Assembly (NCBI GenBank): GCA_944320955.1
Contig: CALUJL010000014.1
Location: forward strand, 62,001-126,000
DNA from: an uncultured Bacteroidaceae bacterium
GTDB taxonomy: Bacteria > Bacteroidota > Bacteroidia > Bacteroidales > Bacteroidaceae
Direction: 5' to 3'
DNA: 64,000 nt
Both the position numbers and the translations under genes were made by a program. The notes under the pieces were generated by a model. It ran no database searches. It was not told where the DNA came from and was given only the letters and a program-made list of their open reading frames with translations. This document shows, in pieces, positions 54,487 to 63,138 of the stretch. Positions within the stretch are counted from its first letter, which is position 1, and the number at the start of each line of letters is the position of its first letter.

Positions 54487-55494
54487 CTACTCCCCCGGCG
54501 GCAGGGCGGGATCCCCGGCCGGGAAGTCTTCGGGGAAGGCGGCCCGCAAGTTGCGCATCAGCCCCTCGTAGCCCGCGCGGCGGACGGCGGAGCGGCGGAA
54601 GAGGCGGCGGAAGCCCTCGGGCGTCAGGCGGCGCCAGTCGGGGAGCGTCATGCCGCGCAAATCGTCGCTGAGAGCGAATTCCGCGACTTCTGAGGGCGGA
54701 ACGGCGCGGTTGTGGGGACATACCTTCTGGCACTCGTCGCAGCCGTAAATACGGCCTCCCAAGGCCTCCCGCGTCTCCTCCGGCAGCTCCGGGCCGCGAA
54801 ACTCGATGGTCCGGCACGAGAGGCAGCGGCGCGCGTCGAGCCGGGCGGGGAGGCCTTCCGCCTGTCCCGCCGCATCGAGCCGCAAGGCGCCCGCAGGGCA
54901 GGCGTCGATGCAGCGGCGGCAACCGCCACAAGCCGGAGGCACAGGCCCGTCGGGCGGCAAGGAAATATCCAGAAGCAGCTCGCCCAGGAAATGGTAAGAG
55001 CCGCGGCCGGGCAGGACGAGCTGCGTGTTCCTCCCGATCCAGCCCAGTCCCGCACGGGCGGCCCAGTATTTCTCGAACACCGGGGCTGTGTCGACACACA
55101 CGCGCCCCGCCACAGGCCGGGGCGCGAGCAGGGCGCGCACGCGCTCCAGCAGCCTGAAGAGGCGGCGGCGCATCACCTCGTGGTAGTCTTCGCCGTAGGC
55201 ATAGCAGGCTATCTGCGGCACCTCCGCCCTCAGGCGGCGCGCCGGGGCATAGGGGAGCGCCAGGCAGAGCATCGTCTTCGCCCCCGGCATCAGGCGGGCG
55301 GGGCTGCGGCGCACGTCGGCATAGCGGCGCATGTAGTCCATCCCGTCGCACTCTCCGGCCTCGACCCACGCCTCATAGCGCCGCACGACGGCCTCTTCCG
55401 CCTCCTCCACGCCGACCGCGCCGCACGCAGAGAAGCCGAGGCTGCGGGCCTCGGCTTGTATTTTCTGCTTCAAGAGATTGGGGGATTCGTCCAT
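54487..55494 (-). CDS. queG: Epoxyqueuosine reductase QueG
   Basis: The 335-residue cobalamin- and iron-sulfur-dependent enzyme reduces epoxyqueuosine to queuosine in tRNA. It has GMDYMRRYADVRRSPARLMPGAKT, YAYGEDYHEVMRRRL, AARAGLGWIGRNTQLV, and two [4Fe-4S] sets: CGGCRRCIDACPAGAL and CLSC ... CDECQKVCPHN. I start at the ATG complementary to 55492-55494 (MDESPNLLKQKI). The frame stays open 111 codons further upstream, but that part is repeat cluster 8 and lacks conservation features. Confidence 0.93.
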   Translation of the reverse strand: MDESPNLLKQKIQAEARSLGFSACGAVGVEEAEEAVVRRYEAWVEAGECDGMDYMRRYADVRRSPARLMPGAKTMLCLALPYAPARRLRAEVPQIACYAYGEDYHEVMRRRLFRLLERVRALLAPRPVAGRVCVDTAPVFEKYWAARAGLGWIGRNTQLVLPGRGSYHFLGELLLDISLPPDGPVPPACGGCRRCIDACPAGALRLDAAGQAEGLPARLDARRCLSCRTIEFRGPELPEETREALGGRIYGCDECQKVCPHNRAVPPSEVAEFALSDDLRGMTLPDWRRLTPEGFRRLFRRSAVRRAGYEGLMRNLRAAFPEDFPAGDPALPPGE

Positions 55495-55529
55495 TTGCAA
55501 TGGTATTTCGTTCTGTTCCTGAAAGGCGG

Positions 55530-55592
55530 GCGGAAAAAAGCGGCAGCACTTCCGGCAAAAAGATGCAGCACTTTTTCTGAAAAGCGGCAGGG
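55530..55592. repeat. 21-bp dyad repeat cluster 8, upstream of queG
   Basis: Three units (GGAAAAAAGCGGCAGCACTT, CGGCAAAAAGATGCAGCAC, TGAAAAGCGGCAGGG) in the 193-bp gap between the deacetylase gene and queG. Confidence 0.83.
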
Positions 55593-55687
55593 CTCCTTGC
55601 AAACCGCGGCAAGGCTTTCCGCCGGGAGGCGCAGGCTCCAGCCGGCACAGTGGGGCGGGACTCTGCGGCTCCACCCGGCCCGCTCCT

Positions 55688-56374
55688 TCAGCGCGCCGCG
55701 GCGGTGACGAGGCTCTGCCCCCGCCTGCCCTCCGCCATGGACGGGGGCGGGGAGGAAACCAGTGCGTCGAACGTGCGGAAAGCGTAGCCCTCGGAGGCGA
55801 GCCACTCGATGGCGCGGGGCAGGGCATAGCGCAGTTTTTCCTCCGACTTGAGGGAGTCGTGGAAGGTCACGATGGAGCCGTTGCGGGCGTAATGCTTCAC
55901 TTTACGCAAGACTGCCGGGCCGTCGAGCCGGCGGCTGTAGTCGCGCGTCACGAGGTCCCACATGACGATGTGGAAATGCCGCCTGACGTAGGCATACTGC
56001 GCCGGGCTCATGAAGCCGTGGGGCGGGCGGAAGAGCGGCGTATGCAGCAGGCTGTCGGCCAGGCGCACGTCCTCGGCATAGGGACGTATGCCCATCTGCA
56101 GGCCGCGCACGTGGTGGAACGTATGGTTGCCCAGCAGGTGTCCGCGCTCGCGCACCATGGCCAGCTCGCGGGGATGCCGCCGCGCGTTGTCGGCCACCAT
56201 GAAGAAGGTGGCGCGGATGCCGTAGCTTTCCAGCGTGTCCAGCACCCAGGGCGTAACACGGGGGATGGGCCCGTCGTCGAAGGTAAGGTAGATTTCCTTC
56301 TTCGACGGGTCCATCCTCCATATTGCGTCCGGGTAAAGCGCCCGCAGCAAGGCGGGCGGCTGCTCAATCAGCAT
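55688..56374 (-). CDS. Polysaccharide deacetylase (NodB-like, CE4)
   Basis: A 228-residue CE4 protein with IYLTFDDGPIPRVTPWVL (catalytic Asp and metal Asp), GNHTFHH (metal His pair), RPPHGF and MWDLVTRDY, IVTFHDSLKS. The family removes acetyl groups from chitin-like glycans or peptidoglycan. There is no signal peptide at the chosen start, so it may act in the cytoplasm. It overlaps the preceding DUF2723 gene by 11 bp, implying coupled translation. Confidence 0.9.
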   Translation of the reverse strand: MLIEQPPALLRALYPDAIWRMDPSKKEIYLTFDDGPIPRVTPWVLDTLESYGIRATFFMVADNARRHPRELAMVRERGHLLGNHTFHHVRGLQMGIRPYAEDVRLADSLLHTPLFRPPHGFMSPAQYAYVRRHFHIVMWDLVTRDYSRRLDGPAVLRKVKHYARNGSIVTFHDSLKSEEKLRYALPRAIEWLASEGYAFRTFDALVSSPPPSMAEGRRGQSLVTAAAR

Positions 56375-59300
56375 AGGCTGTCTCGGCGGCGAAGACGCCC
56401 CTCTGCTGCATCAGTACGTTGATTCCCTCGAAGTCCTTCGAGGCTTTCTCAAACTCGGGATGCCCGTATTGCTCCATCAGGCCGAGCACGCGGTAAAGCA
56501 TCTGGGCATGTACCATGCACTCGCGGGTGCAAGCCTTGAGTTTGCCCTCGGAAAGGGCCAGGTACCAGTGGGCATACTGCGAACTCTTCTTCTGCAGTTC
56601 GCTGAGGATGCGGGCACCCTTGGCCTTGTCGCCGAGGCGGTAGTAGAGTTCGGCCATGGTTCCGGCGGCATTGCTTGCATAGTCGAGCGGAACGGTCTCG
56701 GGGGGCAACACCTGGAGGCTGTAGTCGAGCATCTTGCGGGCGCGTGCCGTGTCGCCTTCCTGCAGGAGGGCGGAAGCAGTGCCCACCATGACGATGCGGT
56801 GCGCGTTGCACATGCGCAGGATGTTCTCATCGAGATATACGCCGGGGTCTGCCGCGTTGCCGAACTTGAACTTCGTCATGATGTTCTCATACATGCGCTC
56901 CGTGTCTACGTCCACTCCCGTCCGGTGACGGTTGAAGGGCGTAAAGCGGAACGCGAGGCCTTCCTGGATGAAATAGTCCGGGAAGCAAAGCTGCGAGCTG
57001 GTGCCCACGGTCATGGCCATATACAGGGGGCGCTCCCAGTTGCAGTGCGCCGCCATGTCGAGCATCATGAGCTCGGCTTTCGTAAGAATGCCCTTGCCCT
57101 TGAGCGAAAGGTCCATGCGGGTGGGGATGGTGTCCGTGGGGATCAGCATTCCGCTGCGGCGCACGGCGGCGGTGTCGACGTCCATGTAGAAACTGTCGGT
57201 GGGGAAAATCGGGTCGTCACCGTAGTTTTCCGCGAGGAAGTCGCGCAAGCGCGGGTCGGGATCGACTATCCAATGCTTGAGAATCGTCTTGAGTTCGTAA
57301 GGATCCTTGCCGAAGAGTTCCTCGGCGAGCTTGGGGTCTTCGGCGCGCACGCCGTCGATGAGTACCTTGCCATCGGGCACTACGCGGGCAAAGTTGTTCG
57401 TCCCCTCGGCATAATCGATGCGCTCCCAGGAGATGGGAATGGCCGGACACTCGTAGGAGGGGCGCTTCATCTGGTCGATATACCAGTCGGTATTGAGGTA
57501 AGAGAGGTTGCAAACCTTCATGTCGGTGCGTATGCCTTCCGTCTCCTGGCAGTACCAGAGGGGGAAAGTGTCGTTGTCGCCGTTGGTGAAGATAGTGGGA
57601 TTTCCCTCCTTCTGGCAGCTGTAGAGATAATTCTGGCCGAAGTCGCGGCAGACATAGCGGCCGCTCCGGTCGTGATCGTCCCACGTTTGCGAAGCCATCT
57701 GCACCGGAACGCACAGGCAGGCCAGCGTGGCCACGCCGGCGGAGGCCAGTTCCTTCTTTGTCCGCTTGCGCAGGAATTCGTAGATCGCCGCCACTCCCAT
57801 GCCGATCCAGATGGTGAAGGCATAGAAAGACCCGGCGTAAGCGTAGTCGCGCTCACGCGGTTGTCCCGGAGTCTGGTTCAGATAGATGACAATGGCGATG
57901 CCCGTCATGAAAAACAGGAAGAAGACTACCCAGAAGCCCTGGATGCCTTTCTCCTTGCGGTAGGCCTGGAAGAGCAGACCGATGATGCCGAGCAGGAGCG
58001 GCAGGCAGTAGAATACGTTGTGCCCTTTGTTGTTTTTCAATTCATCAGGCAGTGTGCTCTGGTCGCCCACGAGCATTTTGTCGATGAAGCCGATTCCCGT
58101 GATCCAGTTGCCGTGCTCCGGCTCGCCGCTGCCTTGGATGTCGTTCTGGCGGCCTGCGAAGTTCCACATAAAGTAGCGCCAATACATGAAATTCAGCTGG
58201 TAGGACAGGAAAAAGCGGATGTTCTCCAGCTGTGTGGGTATCTGCAATTGGAGAATCTGGCCGCACTGGTCGTAGGAAACGGTCCGCCCCTCGAAGTTTA
58301 CCCAGTTCTTATAGGCCGCCACATGCCGCGCTTCGCTGCTGTACATGCGGGGGAATATCATGTTCTGGGCATACTCGTAGTCCATTGCGCCCTGTATCTG
58401 CACGTAGCGGTCCGGGTCGGAGGGGTTTTCCTTCTCCTGCCGCACGTAGGTCGGTGCGCCGTAAACGATGCGGGGCATGCACTTGTTTCCCTCCACGTCG
58501 AGCGCCGGGCGGGAAGCGAATGTAGGCCCGTAGAAAAGGGGACGCGAGCCATATTGCTCACGGTTGAGGTAGGTGCCGAGCGTAAATATGTCCTCCGGGG
58601 AGTTTTGGTCCATGGGAGGGTTGGAAGAGGAGCGTATGACGGTGACGGCATACGAGGAGTAACCGATCACGACCATTGCCATGCAGAGCATCGTGGTGTT
58701 GAGCAAACGGACAGAGGGCTTGCGCTTTTCGCCGACTTGCTTGCTCAACAGGTAAAAAGCCAAAGCCGCCAGCACGATGATGCCGATGACGACGGACGAA
58801 GCGCCGTGGCCGTAGAAGGGAATACCCATCAGGGCTACCGAAAGGAGCAGCGAAATCTTCATGCGCCGCTCGTCTTTTCCCCGATAGCTCTCCCAGACGC
58901 CCCAGATGAGGCAGGCTATGAGCAGGAAGATGTAGACAATCAGTCCCGTGTTGAAGGGCAATCCCAAGGTGTTGACGAAGAAAAGCTCAAACCAGCCCCC
59001 CACTTTCACCAAACCGGGCACCATTCCGTACAAAACGACGGCCACCAGCACAAAAGAGGCTGCCAAAGCGAGCAAACTGCCCTTGGCTGTGGCATTGGGG
59101 TGCTTCTTATAATAATAGACCAGCACGATGGCGGGAATACACAAGAGGTTGAGCAGATGGACGCCGATGGAGAGGCCCACGAGGTAGGCGATAAATACGA
59201 GCCAGCGGTCACTGTGCGGATCGTCCGCCACGTCTTCCCACTTCAGTATGAGCCAGAAGACGACGGCCGTGAAGAGGGAAGAGGAGGCATATACCTCGCC

Positions 59301-59729
59301 TTCCACGGCACTGAACCAGAAGGTATCGCTAAACGTGTAGGCCAGGGCGCCCACCATGCCGCTGCCCATGATGGCCACGAGCTTGCCCGTCGTCAGTTCT
59401 TCCGGGCGGTCGATGAGCAACTTCTTCGTCAGATGCGTAATGCTCCAGAAGAGGAAGAGAATGCAGAAGGCACTCATCAGGGCCGACATAAGGTTGACCA
59501 TGCGGGCCACCTGCGTCACGTCGGAAGCGAACTGCGAGAATACGTTGGCTATCACCATGAAAAGCGGTGCCCCGGGCGGGTGTCCTACTTCTAACTTGTA
59601 GCCGGTGGTTATAAACTCGGGGCAATCCCAGAAACTTGCCGTAGGCTCGATGGTCAGGCAGTAGACCACCGCGGCAATCAAAAATGCAGTCCAACCGCAC
59701 AGGTTGTCGACCAGTCTGTAGTGTTTCAT
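56364..59729 (-). CDS. DUF2723 polytopic membrane protein, probable lipid-linked-sugar glycosyltransferase (TMEM260-like)
   Basis: A 1121-residue protein. The N-terminal half has about a dozen membrane segments, starting WTAFLIAAVVYCLTIEPTASFWDCPEFI and EVGHPPGAPLFMVIANVFS; the FWDCPEF Asp lies where GT-C enzymes keep their catalytic acidic residue in the first loop. A soluble half follows with TNGDNDTFPLWYCQETEGIR and C-terminal TPR-like helices (AGTMAELYYRLGDKAKGARI). The human relative TMEM260 is an O-mannosyltransferase; the bacterial protein may take part in protein O-glycosylation, an inference. It is first in a leftward group with the deacetylase. Confidence 0.88.
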   Translation of the reverse strand: MKHYRLVDNLCGWTAFLIAAVVYCLTIEPTASFWDCPEFITTGYKLEVGHPPGAPLFMVIANVFSQFASDVTQVARMVNLMSALMSAFCILFLFWSITHLTKKLLIDRPEELTTGKLVAIMGSGMVGALAYTFSDTFWFSAVEGEVYASSSLFTAVVFWLILKWEDVADDPHSDRWLVFIAYLVGLSIGVHLLNLLCIPAIVLVYYYKKHPNATAKGSLLALAASFVLVAVVLYGMVPGLVKVGGWFELFFVNTLGLPFNTGLIVYIFLLIACLIWGVWESYRGKDERRMKISLLLSVALMGIPFYGHGASSVVIGIIVLAALAFYLLSKQVGEKRKPSVRLLNTTMLCMAMVVIGYSSYAVTVIRSSSNPPMDQNSPEDIFTLGTYLNREQYGSRPLFYGPTFASRPALDVEGNKCMPRIVYGAPTYVRQEKENPSDPDRYVQIQGAMDYEYAQNMIFPRMYSSEARHVAAYKNWVNFEGRTVSYDQCGQILQLQIPTQLENIRFFLSYQLNFMYWRYFMWNFAGRQNDIQGSGEPEHGNWITGIGFIDKMLVGDQSTLPDELKNNKGHNVFYCLPLLLGIIGLLFQAYRKEKGIQGFWVVFFLFFMTGIAIVIYLNQTPGQPRERDYAYAGSFYAFTIWIGMGVAAIYEFLRKRTKKELASAGVATLACLCVPVQMASQTWDDHDRSGRYVCRDFGQNYLYSCQKEGNPTIFTNGDNDTFPLWYCQETEGIRTDMKVCNLSYLNTDWYIDQMKRPSYECPAIPISWERIDYAEGTNNFARVVPDGKVLIDGVRAEDPKLAEELFGKDPYELKTILKHWIVDPDPRLRDFLAENYGDDPIFPTDSFYMDVDTAAVRRSGMLIPTDTIPTRMDLSLKGKGILTKAELMMLDMAAHCNWERPLYMAMTVGTSSQLCFPDYFIQEGLAFRFTPFNRHRTGVDVDTERMYENIMTKFKFGNAADPGVYLDENILRMCNAHRIVMVGTASALLQEGDTARARKMLDYSLQVLPPETVPLDYASNAAGTMAELYYRLGDKAKGARILSELQKKSSQYAHWYLALSEGKLKACTRECMVHAQMLYRVLGLMEQYGHPEFEKASKDFEGINVLMQQRGVFAAETAYAD

Positions 59730-59776
59730 GCTACGATTTTTGTATTCTTTTCTTTGAGAAGTACACGATTAGGGCG

Positions 59777-59784
59777 CAAAGATA
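59777..59784 (-). promoter_or_regulatory. Putative leftward -7 element for the DUF2723 gene
   Basis: The complement reads TATCTTTG, a perfect -7 element 47 bp before the ATG at 59729. No TTG at the right distance. Confidence 0.6.
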
Positions 59785-59841
59785 GCGGATATTTCCTATT
59801 CCTTTCTGCCCGAAGCCGTTAAAGTAGCTAAAGCCGCCCTT

Positions 59842-59920
59842 GCCGCTTTCTGGGAAAAGCGCTGCATGAAACTCCGGAAAGCGCTGCCGCTTTTTCCGGA
59901 AAGTGCCTGCGCTTTTTCGC
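59842..59920. repeat. 21-bp dyad repeat cluster 9, divergent DUF2723/methyltransferase region
   Basis: Units GGGAAAAGCGCTGCATGAA, CCGGAAAGCGCTGCCGCTTT and CCGGAAAGTGCCTGCGC lie between divergent genes. The last runs up to 10 bp before the -7 element of the methyltransferase gene. Confidence 0.87.
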
Positions 59921-59930
59921 GCGGATGCAC

Positions 59931-59938
59931 TATCTTTG
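59931..59938 (+). promoter_or_regulatory. -7 element abutting the methyltransferase start
   Basis: TATCTTTG lies only 9 bp before ATG 59948. A transcript starting the usual six to eight bases downstream would be almost leaderless. Confidence 0.55.
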
Positions 59939-59947
59939 TCCTCCGAT

Positions 59948-61255
59948 ATGAATACTTCCCGAGAGACACCCCTGCCGCCGCCCGAGGGATTCGACGCGGC
60001 CACGTGGCAATTCATCCTCGCCCACCGCACGCCCCCGGCCGACCCGGCGCGCCTCCTCCTCTCCGCCGCCCGCTATCCGGGGGTCGACATGCGGCGCGCC
60101 GCCGCGCAGGTCGAGGGCTGGCAGGCCGCGCGCCGCAAGCTCCCCGCATGGGCCGCCACCGGGGGGATGCTCTTCCCGCCCCGCCTGGCGCTGGAGCAAT
60201 GTTCCGGCGAGACTGCCGCACGCTACAAGGCCTCCCTGGCCCGCCGCCTGCTCGATGAGGCCGAAGCCGAGGGAGGCGGCCGCCGGATGGCCGACCTGAC
60301 GGGCGGTTTCGGCGTAGACTGCTCCTACCTGGCCCGCGAGGCGGCCGGGACCGTCTACGTAGAACAGCAGGAGGCTCTCTGCCGCTGCGCCCGCCACAAC
60401 TTCCCCCTCCTCGGCCTGGCGGAGAAGGTGCAGGTCATCTGCGCCCGCGCCGAGGACTATCTGGCCTCGACGGCCGGCACTTTCGCCCTCGCCTACCTCG
60501 ACCCCGCCCGGCGCGACGCGCGGGGAGGCCGCGTCAGTGCCCTGTCCGACTGCACGCCGGACTGCACCGCCCTGCTCCCCCTCCTGCGGCAGAAAGCGCG
60601 CCGCTGCCTCCTGAAGCTCTCGCCGATGCTCGACCTGAGCGAAGCGCTGCGCGCCTTCGGCGGATGGGTGGAAGAGGCACACGTGGTCTCCGTAGGCGGC
60701 GAATGCAAGGAGTTGCTCCTCGCCCTCTGCCTGCAGCCCGCCGCAGGGCGGGAAATGCCTGCGCCGGAAGACGTGCCCCTTACGGCCGCCGTCCTCCGCA
60801 CCGCCGCCCCTCCCCTCTTTTTCCGCTTCACCCGCCGCGAAGAGCAGGCCGCCACGGCCGGCTATGCTCCGCTCCGCGGCGAAACGGCCGCCTATCTCTA
60901 CGAACCCGACAGCGCCCTGCTCAAGGCCGGCGCCCTGCGCCTGCCCGCCGCCCGGTGGGGAATGCTGAAAGCAGGCCCCGACAGCCACCTCTACCTCAGC
61001 CCCCGCCACGAGGCGGACTTCCCCGGCCGCTGCTTCCGCGTGGAAGACTACGGCGGAATGGGCAAGGCCGAGCTCCGCCGCCTGCTCACCGGAGCCACGA
61101 AAGGCAACCTGACGGTGCGCGGATTCCCCGCCTCCGTGGCCGACCTGCGCCGCAAGCTCCGCCTGGCCGAGGGAGGCGACCTCTACTTCTTCGCCGCCAC
61201 CACCGCCGACGGCCGCCGCATCCTCCTGCGCTGCCGCAAGCCGCAAGAGGAGTAA
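59948..61255 (+). CDS. THUMP-like class I SAM-dependent methyltransferase (P. gingivalis PG1098-like)
   Basis: A 435-residue protein. An N-terminal helical part (WQFILAHRTPPADPARLLL, PAWAATGGMLFPPRLALEQCS) precedes a Rossmann methyltransferase domain: MADLTGGFGVDCSYLA (SAM site), VYVEQQEALC, and YLDPARRDARGGRV, where DPARRD stands at the catalytic position. A C-terminal THUMP-like region holds YLYEPDSALLKAGAL and LTVRGFPASVADLRRKL. An RNA substrate is likely, but target and base are unknown. I start at ATG 59948. Confidence 0.85.
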   Translation: MNTSRETPLPPPEGFDAATWQFILAHRTPPADPARLLLSAARYPGVDMRRAAAQVEGWQAARRKLPAWAATGGMLFPPRLALEQCSGETAARYKASLARRLLDEAEAEGGGRRMADLTGGFGVDCSYLAREAAGTVYVEQQEALCRCARHNFPLLGLAEKVQVICARAEDYLASTAGTFALAYLDPARRDARGGRVSALSDCTPDCTALLPLLRQKARRCLLKLSPMLDLSEALRAFGGWVEEAHVVSVGGECKELLLALCLQPAAGREMPAPEDVPLTAAVLRTAAPPLFFRFTRREEQAATAGYAPLRGETAAYLYEPDSALLKAGALRLPAARWGMLKAGPDSHLYLSPRHEADFPGRCFRVEDYGGMGKAELRRLLTGATKGNLTVRGFPASVADLRRKLRLAEGGDLYFFAATTADGRRILLRCRKPQEE

Positions 61256-61305
61256 ACGCCCCCAATCCCGGCACATTTGCCACCACGCCACAACCGAAAA
61301 CCCGC

Positions 61306-62385
61306 ATGACCACGCCCGAAGAAATCCAGTCCAAGACCATCGCCCTGCTGCGCTTCCCGCTCATCGCGGCGGTAGTCTTCGTCCACTGCACGCTCGAAGA
61401 GACGCTCCCCGCCCCCACCCCGCTCTACGGGACGCTCGTCCGCATCCTGAAATACCAGCTCGGCGGCATCGCCGTGCCGCTGTTTTTCTTCCTCTCCGGC
61501 TACCTGTTTTTCTATAAACGCAGCTTCAGCCCTTCCGTCTATGCGGAAAAACTCCGCCGTCGCGCCCGCACGCTGCTCATTCCCTACCTGCTCTGGAACG
61601 TGCTTTTCCTCCTGCTTTACTGGGCGGCGCACGCACTTTTCCCCGGACTGTTTACGGGAAAGGAGCTCGTCGTGGCCGACTTGTCGCCCGCCGAGGTGGC
61701 GCGTCTCTTCTGGGACGGCAACGATTCCTGCCCGCTCGACCAGCCCCTCTGGTTTTTGCGCGACCTGATGGTCGCCACGGCGCTCGCCCCGCTCGTCTAC
61801 GCGCTACTGCGCCGGGGCAGAGGGGCAGGGCTCGCCGCGCTCGGCCTGCTCTTCCTGGGCAGTTCGTCCAACGGTTGGGAAGGCTTCCTGCAGCTGCCCG
61901 CGGGACTCTCGGCAAAGGCCCTGTTCTTCTTCGGCTTCGGGGCCTGGTTCAGCATCCGTGGCCGGCTCTTCACCGAGGCACTGTGCCGTCTGGCCTGGCC
62001 TGCCGCGGCGGCCGGCGCGGGGCTGTTTGCGGTCGAATTCCTGGCCGCTTCCACGCCGTGGCTCTGCGAGACGGCCCACCGGCTGGGCCTCGTTTGCGGC
62101 GTAGTGGCCGTGGCCAACCTCGCCCGCTGGGGCGTGGAGCGGCGGGCGTGGCGCCCCGTGCCGTTCCTCTGGTCGGCCACTTTCTTCATCTATGCCTACC
62201 ACCTGCCGTTTACCGCCGTCGCCAAGAAACTCCTCCTGCGCCTCGCCCCCGACGCTTCGGCAGGCGGGGCGCTGCTCCTCAACGCCGCCACCGTGGCCGT
62301 CCTCTGCCTCCTCGGCGCGGCGGCCTACCGGCTTCTCGCCCGCCTCTGCCCCCGATTGTGCGGCCTGCTCTGCGGCGGGCGGTGA
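61306..62385 (+). CDS. Acyltransferase-3 family membrane protein, copy 1
   Basis: A 359-residue polytopic protein with the acyltransferase-3 pattern: SKTIALLRFPLIAAVVFVHC (catalytic-type His near residue 27), GGIAVPLFFFLSGYLFFYKR, LLIPYLLWNVLF, LWFLRDLM, and about ten membrane segments. The family acylates surface glycans or lipids using cytoplasmic acyl donors. Start ATG 61306; the in-frame extension upstream lies across the methyltransferase gene. The neighbouring copy at 63139 is strongly similar at protein and DNA level. Confidence 0.87.
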   Translation: MTTPEEIQSKTIALLRFPLIAAVVFVHCTLEETLPAPTPLYGTLVRILKYQLGGIAVPLFFFLSGYLFFYKRSFSPSVYAEKLRRRARTLLIPYLLWNVLFLLLYWAAHALFPGLFTGKELVVADLSPAEVARLFWDGNDSCPLDQPLWFLRDLMVATALAPLVYALLRRGRGAGLAALGLLFLGSSSNGWEGFLQLPAGLSAKALFFFGFGAWFSIRGRLFTEALCRLAWPAAAAGAGLFAVEFLAASTPWLCETAHRLGLVCGVVAVANLARWGVERRAWRPVPFLWSATFFIYAYHLPFTAVAKKLLLRLAPDASAGGALLLNAATVAVLCLLGAAAYRLLARLCPRLCGLLCGGR

Positions 62386-62423
62386 GGGACGCGGCCGCTG
62401 CTGCCCCGGAGTGCGGCCGCCCG

Positions 62424-62520
62424 CCGGGAAAAGCGCTGCCGCTATTTCCAAAAAGCCCTGCATGTTTCCGGGAAAAGCGCTGCATCTTTTCGCCGCAAGT
62501 GCCACATGTTTTCCCAAAAC
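62424..62520. repeat. 21-bp dyad repeat cluster 10, between the acyltransferase genes
   Basis: Four units (GGGAAAAGCGCTGCCGCTAT, AAAAAGCCCTGCATG, GGGAAAAGCGCTGCATCTTT, AAGTGCCACATGTTTTCCC) starting about 40 bp after the copy 1 stop. Confidence 0.87.
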
Positions 62521-62531
62521 TCCTGCCGGCC

Positions 62532-62563
62532 TTTGCCCGTTCGGGCTGAATTCTGTACATTTG
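62532..62563 (+). promoter_or_regulatory. Promoter in the acyltransferase gap
   Basis: TTTG 62532-62535, 20-bp spacer, TACATTTG 62556-62563. The next supported gene is 575 bp away, so it drives either a long leader, a small RNA or a lost gene. Confidence 0.7.
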
Positions 62564-63138
62564 CGGCAAACAAAAACGAAAAGGCACGAAACAGAAAAGA
62601 AAAAGAGATTCATGACATAACCGTATTTGCTGCGCTTCGTCCCACGGAAAAATACGACCAATCTATCAATAAGCCAGGAAGAACCGCCAAGCGGATACGC
62701 CTCCTCCGAGGTGTGTTCCTTTGTGCTATTTTAGGCTGGCTTGGGTGATTTGGTCGTTACCTTCTGTGGACTAAAATACACGGTGCACACCTTTTTTCGT
62801 GCCCTTGCCCCGCGTATCTCCCCGCGCAGCCCGGCTTCACCCCAAAACCCCACAGCCTATGACGTAACGACCCCTCCGCACCCCCTCCAGCCTGCCGCCA
62901 CTTCCACAGAGAAAACGACCAACCCCTCCCCCCGAAGTGCCAGGAGCCGCAGCACGCACACAGGTACTCGCAGCGTTTTTTTGCGCCCCCCGAAGGCCTG
63001 GGCCGCCATGCACTCCGCATCGCGACGCAGGCCTCATCGGCAATCCGCCCGGCGGTTTGCCCTTCTCCACCTTGCCGCAAGGCAGGGAAACGCCGTAGCC
63101 ATACGGCACAAGTAGAACGCAAAAAAACGAACTCCCCT

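Larger units (their letters stand above)
62386..63138. other. 753-bp gap between the duplicated acyltransferase genes
   Basis: It holds repeat cluster 10, one full-consensus promoter and about 550 bp in which I find no supported gene. Short open frames follow the promoter (one reaching a stop near 62748 with TAKRIRLLRGVFLCAILGW, a possible membrane segment), but they are interrupted and may be remnants. Confidence 0.55.

Noticed and set aside
62506..62748. 80-codon frame in the acyltransferase gap
   Set aside because: Its start lies in repeat cluster 10 upstream of the promoter; no family pattern beyond one hydrophobic stretch.
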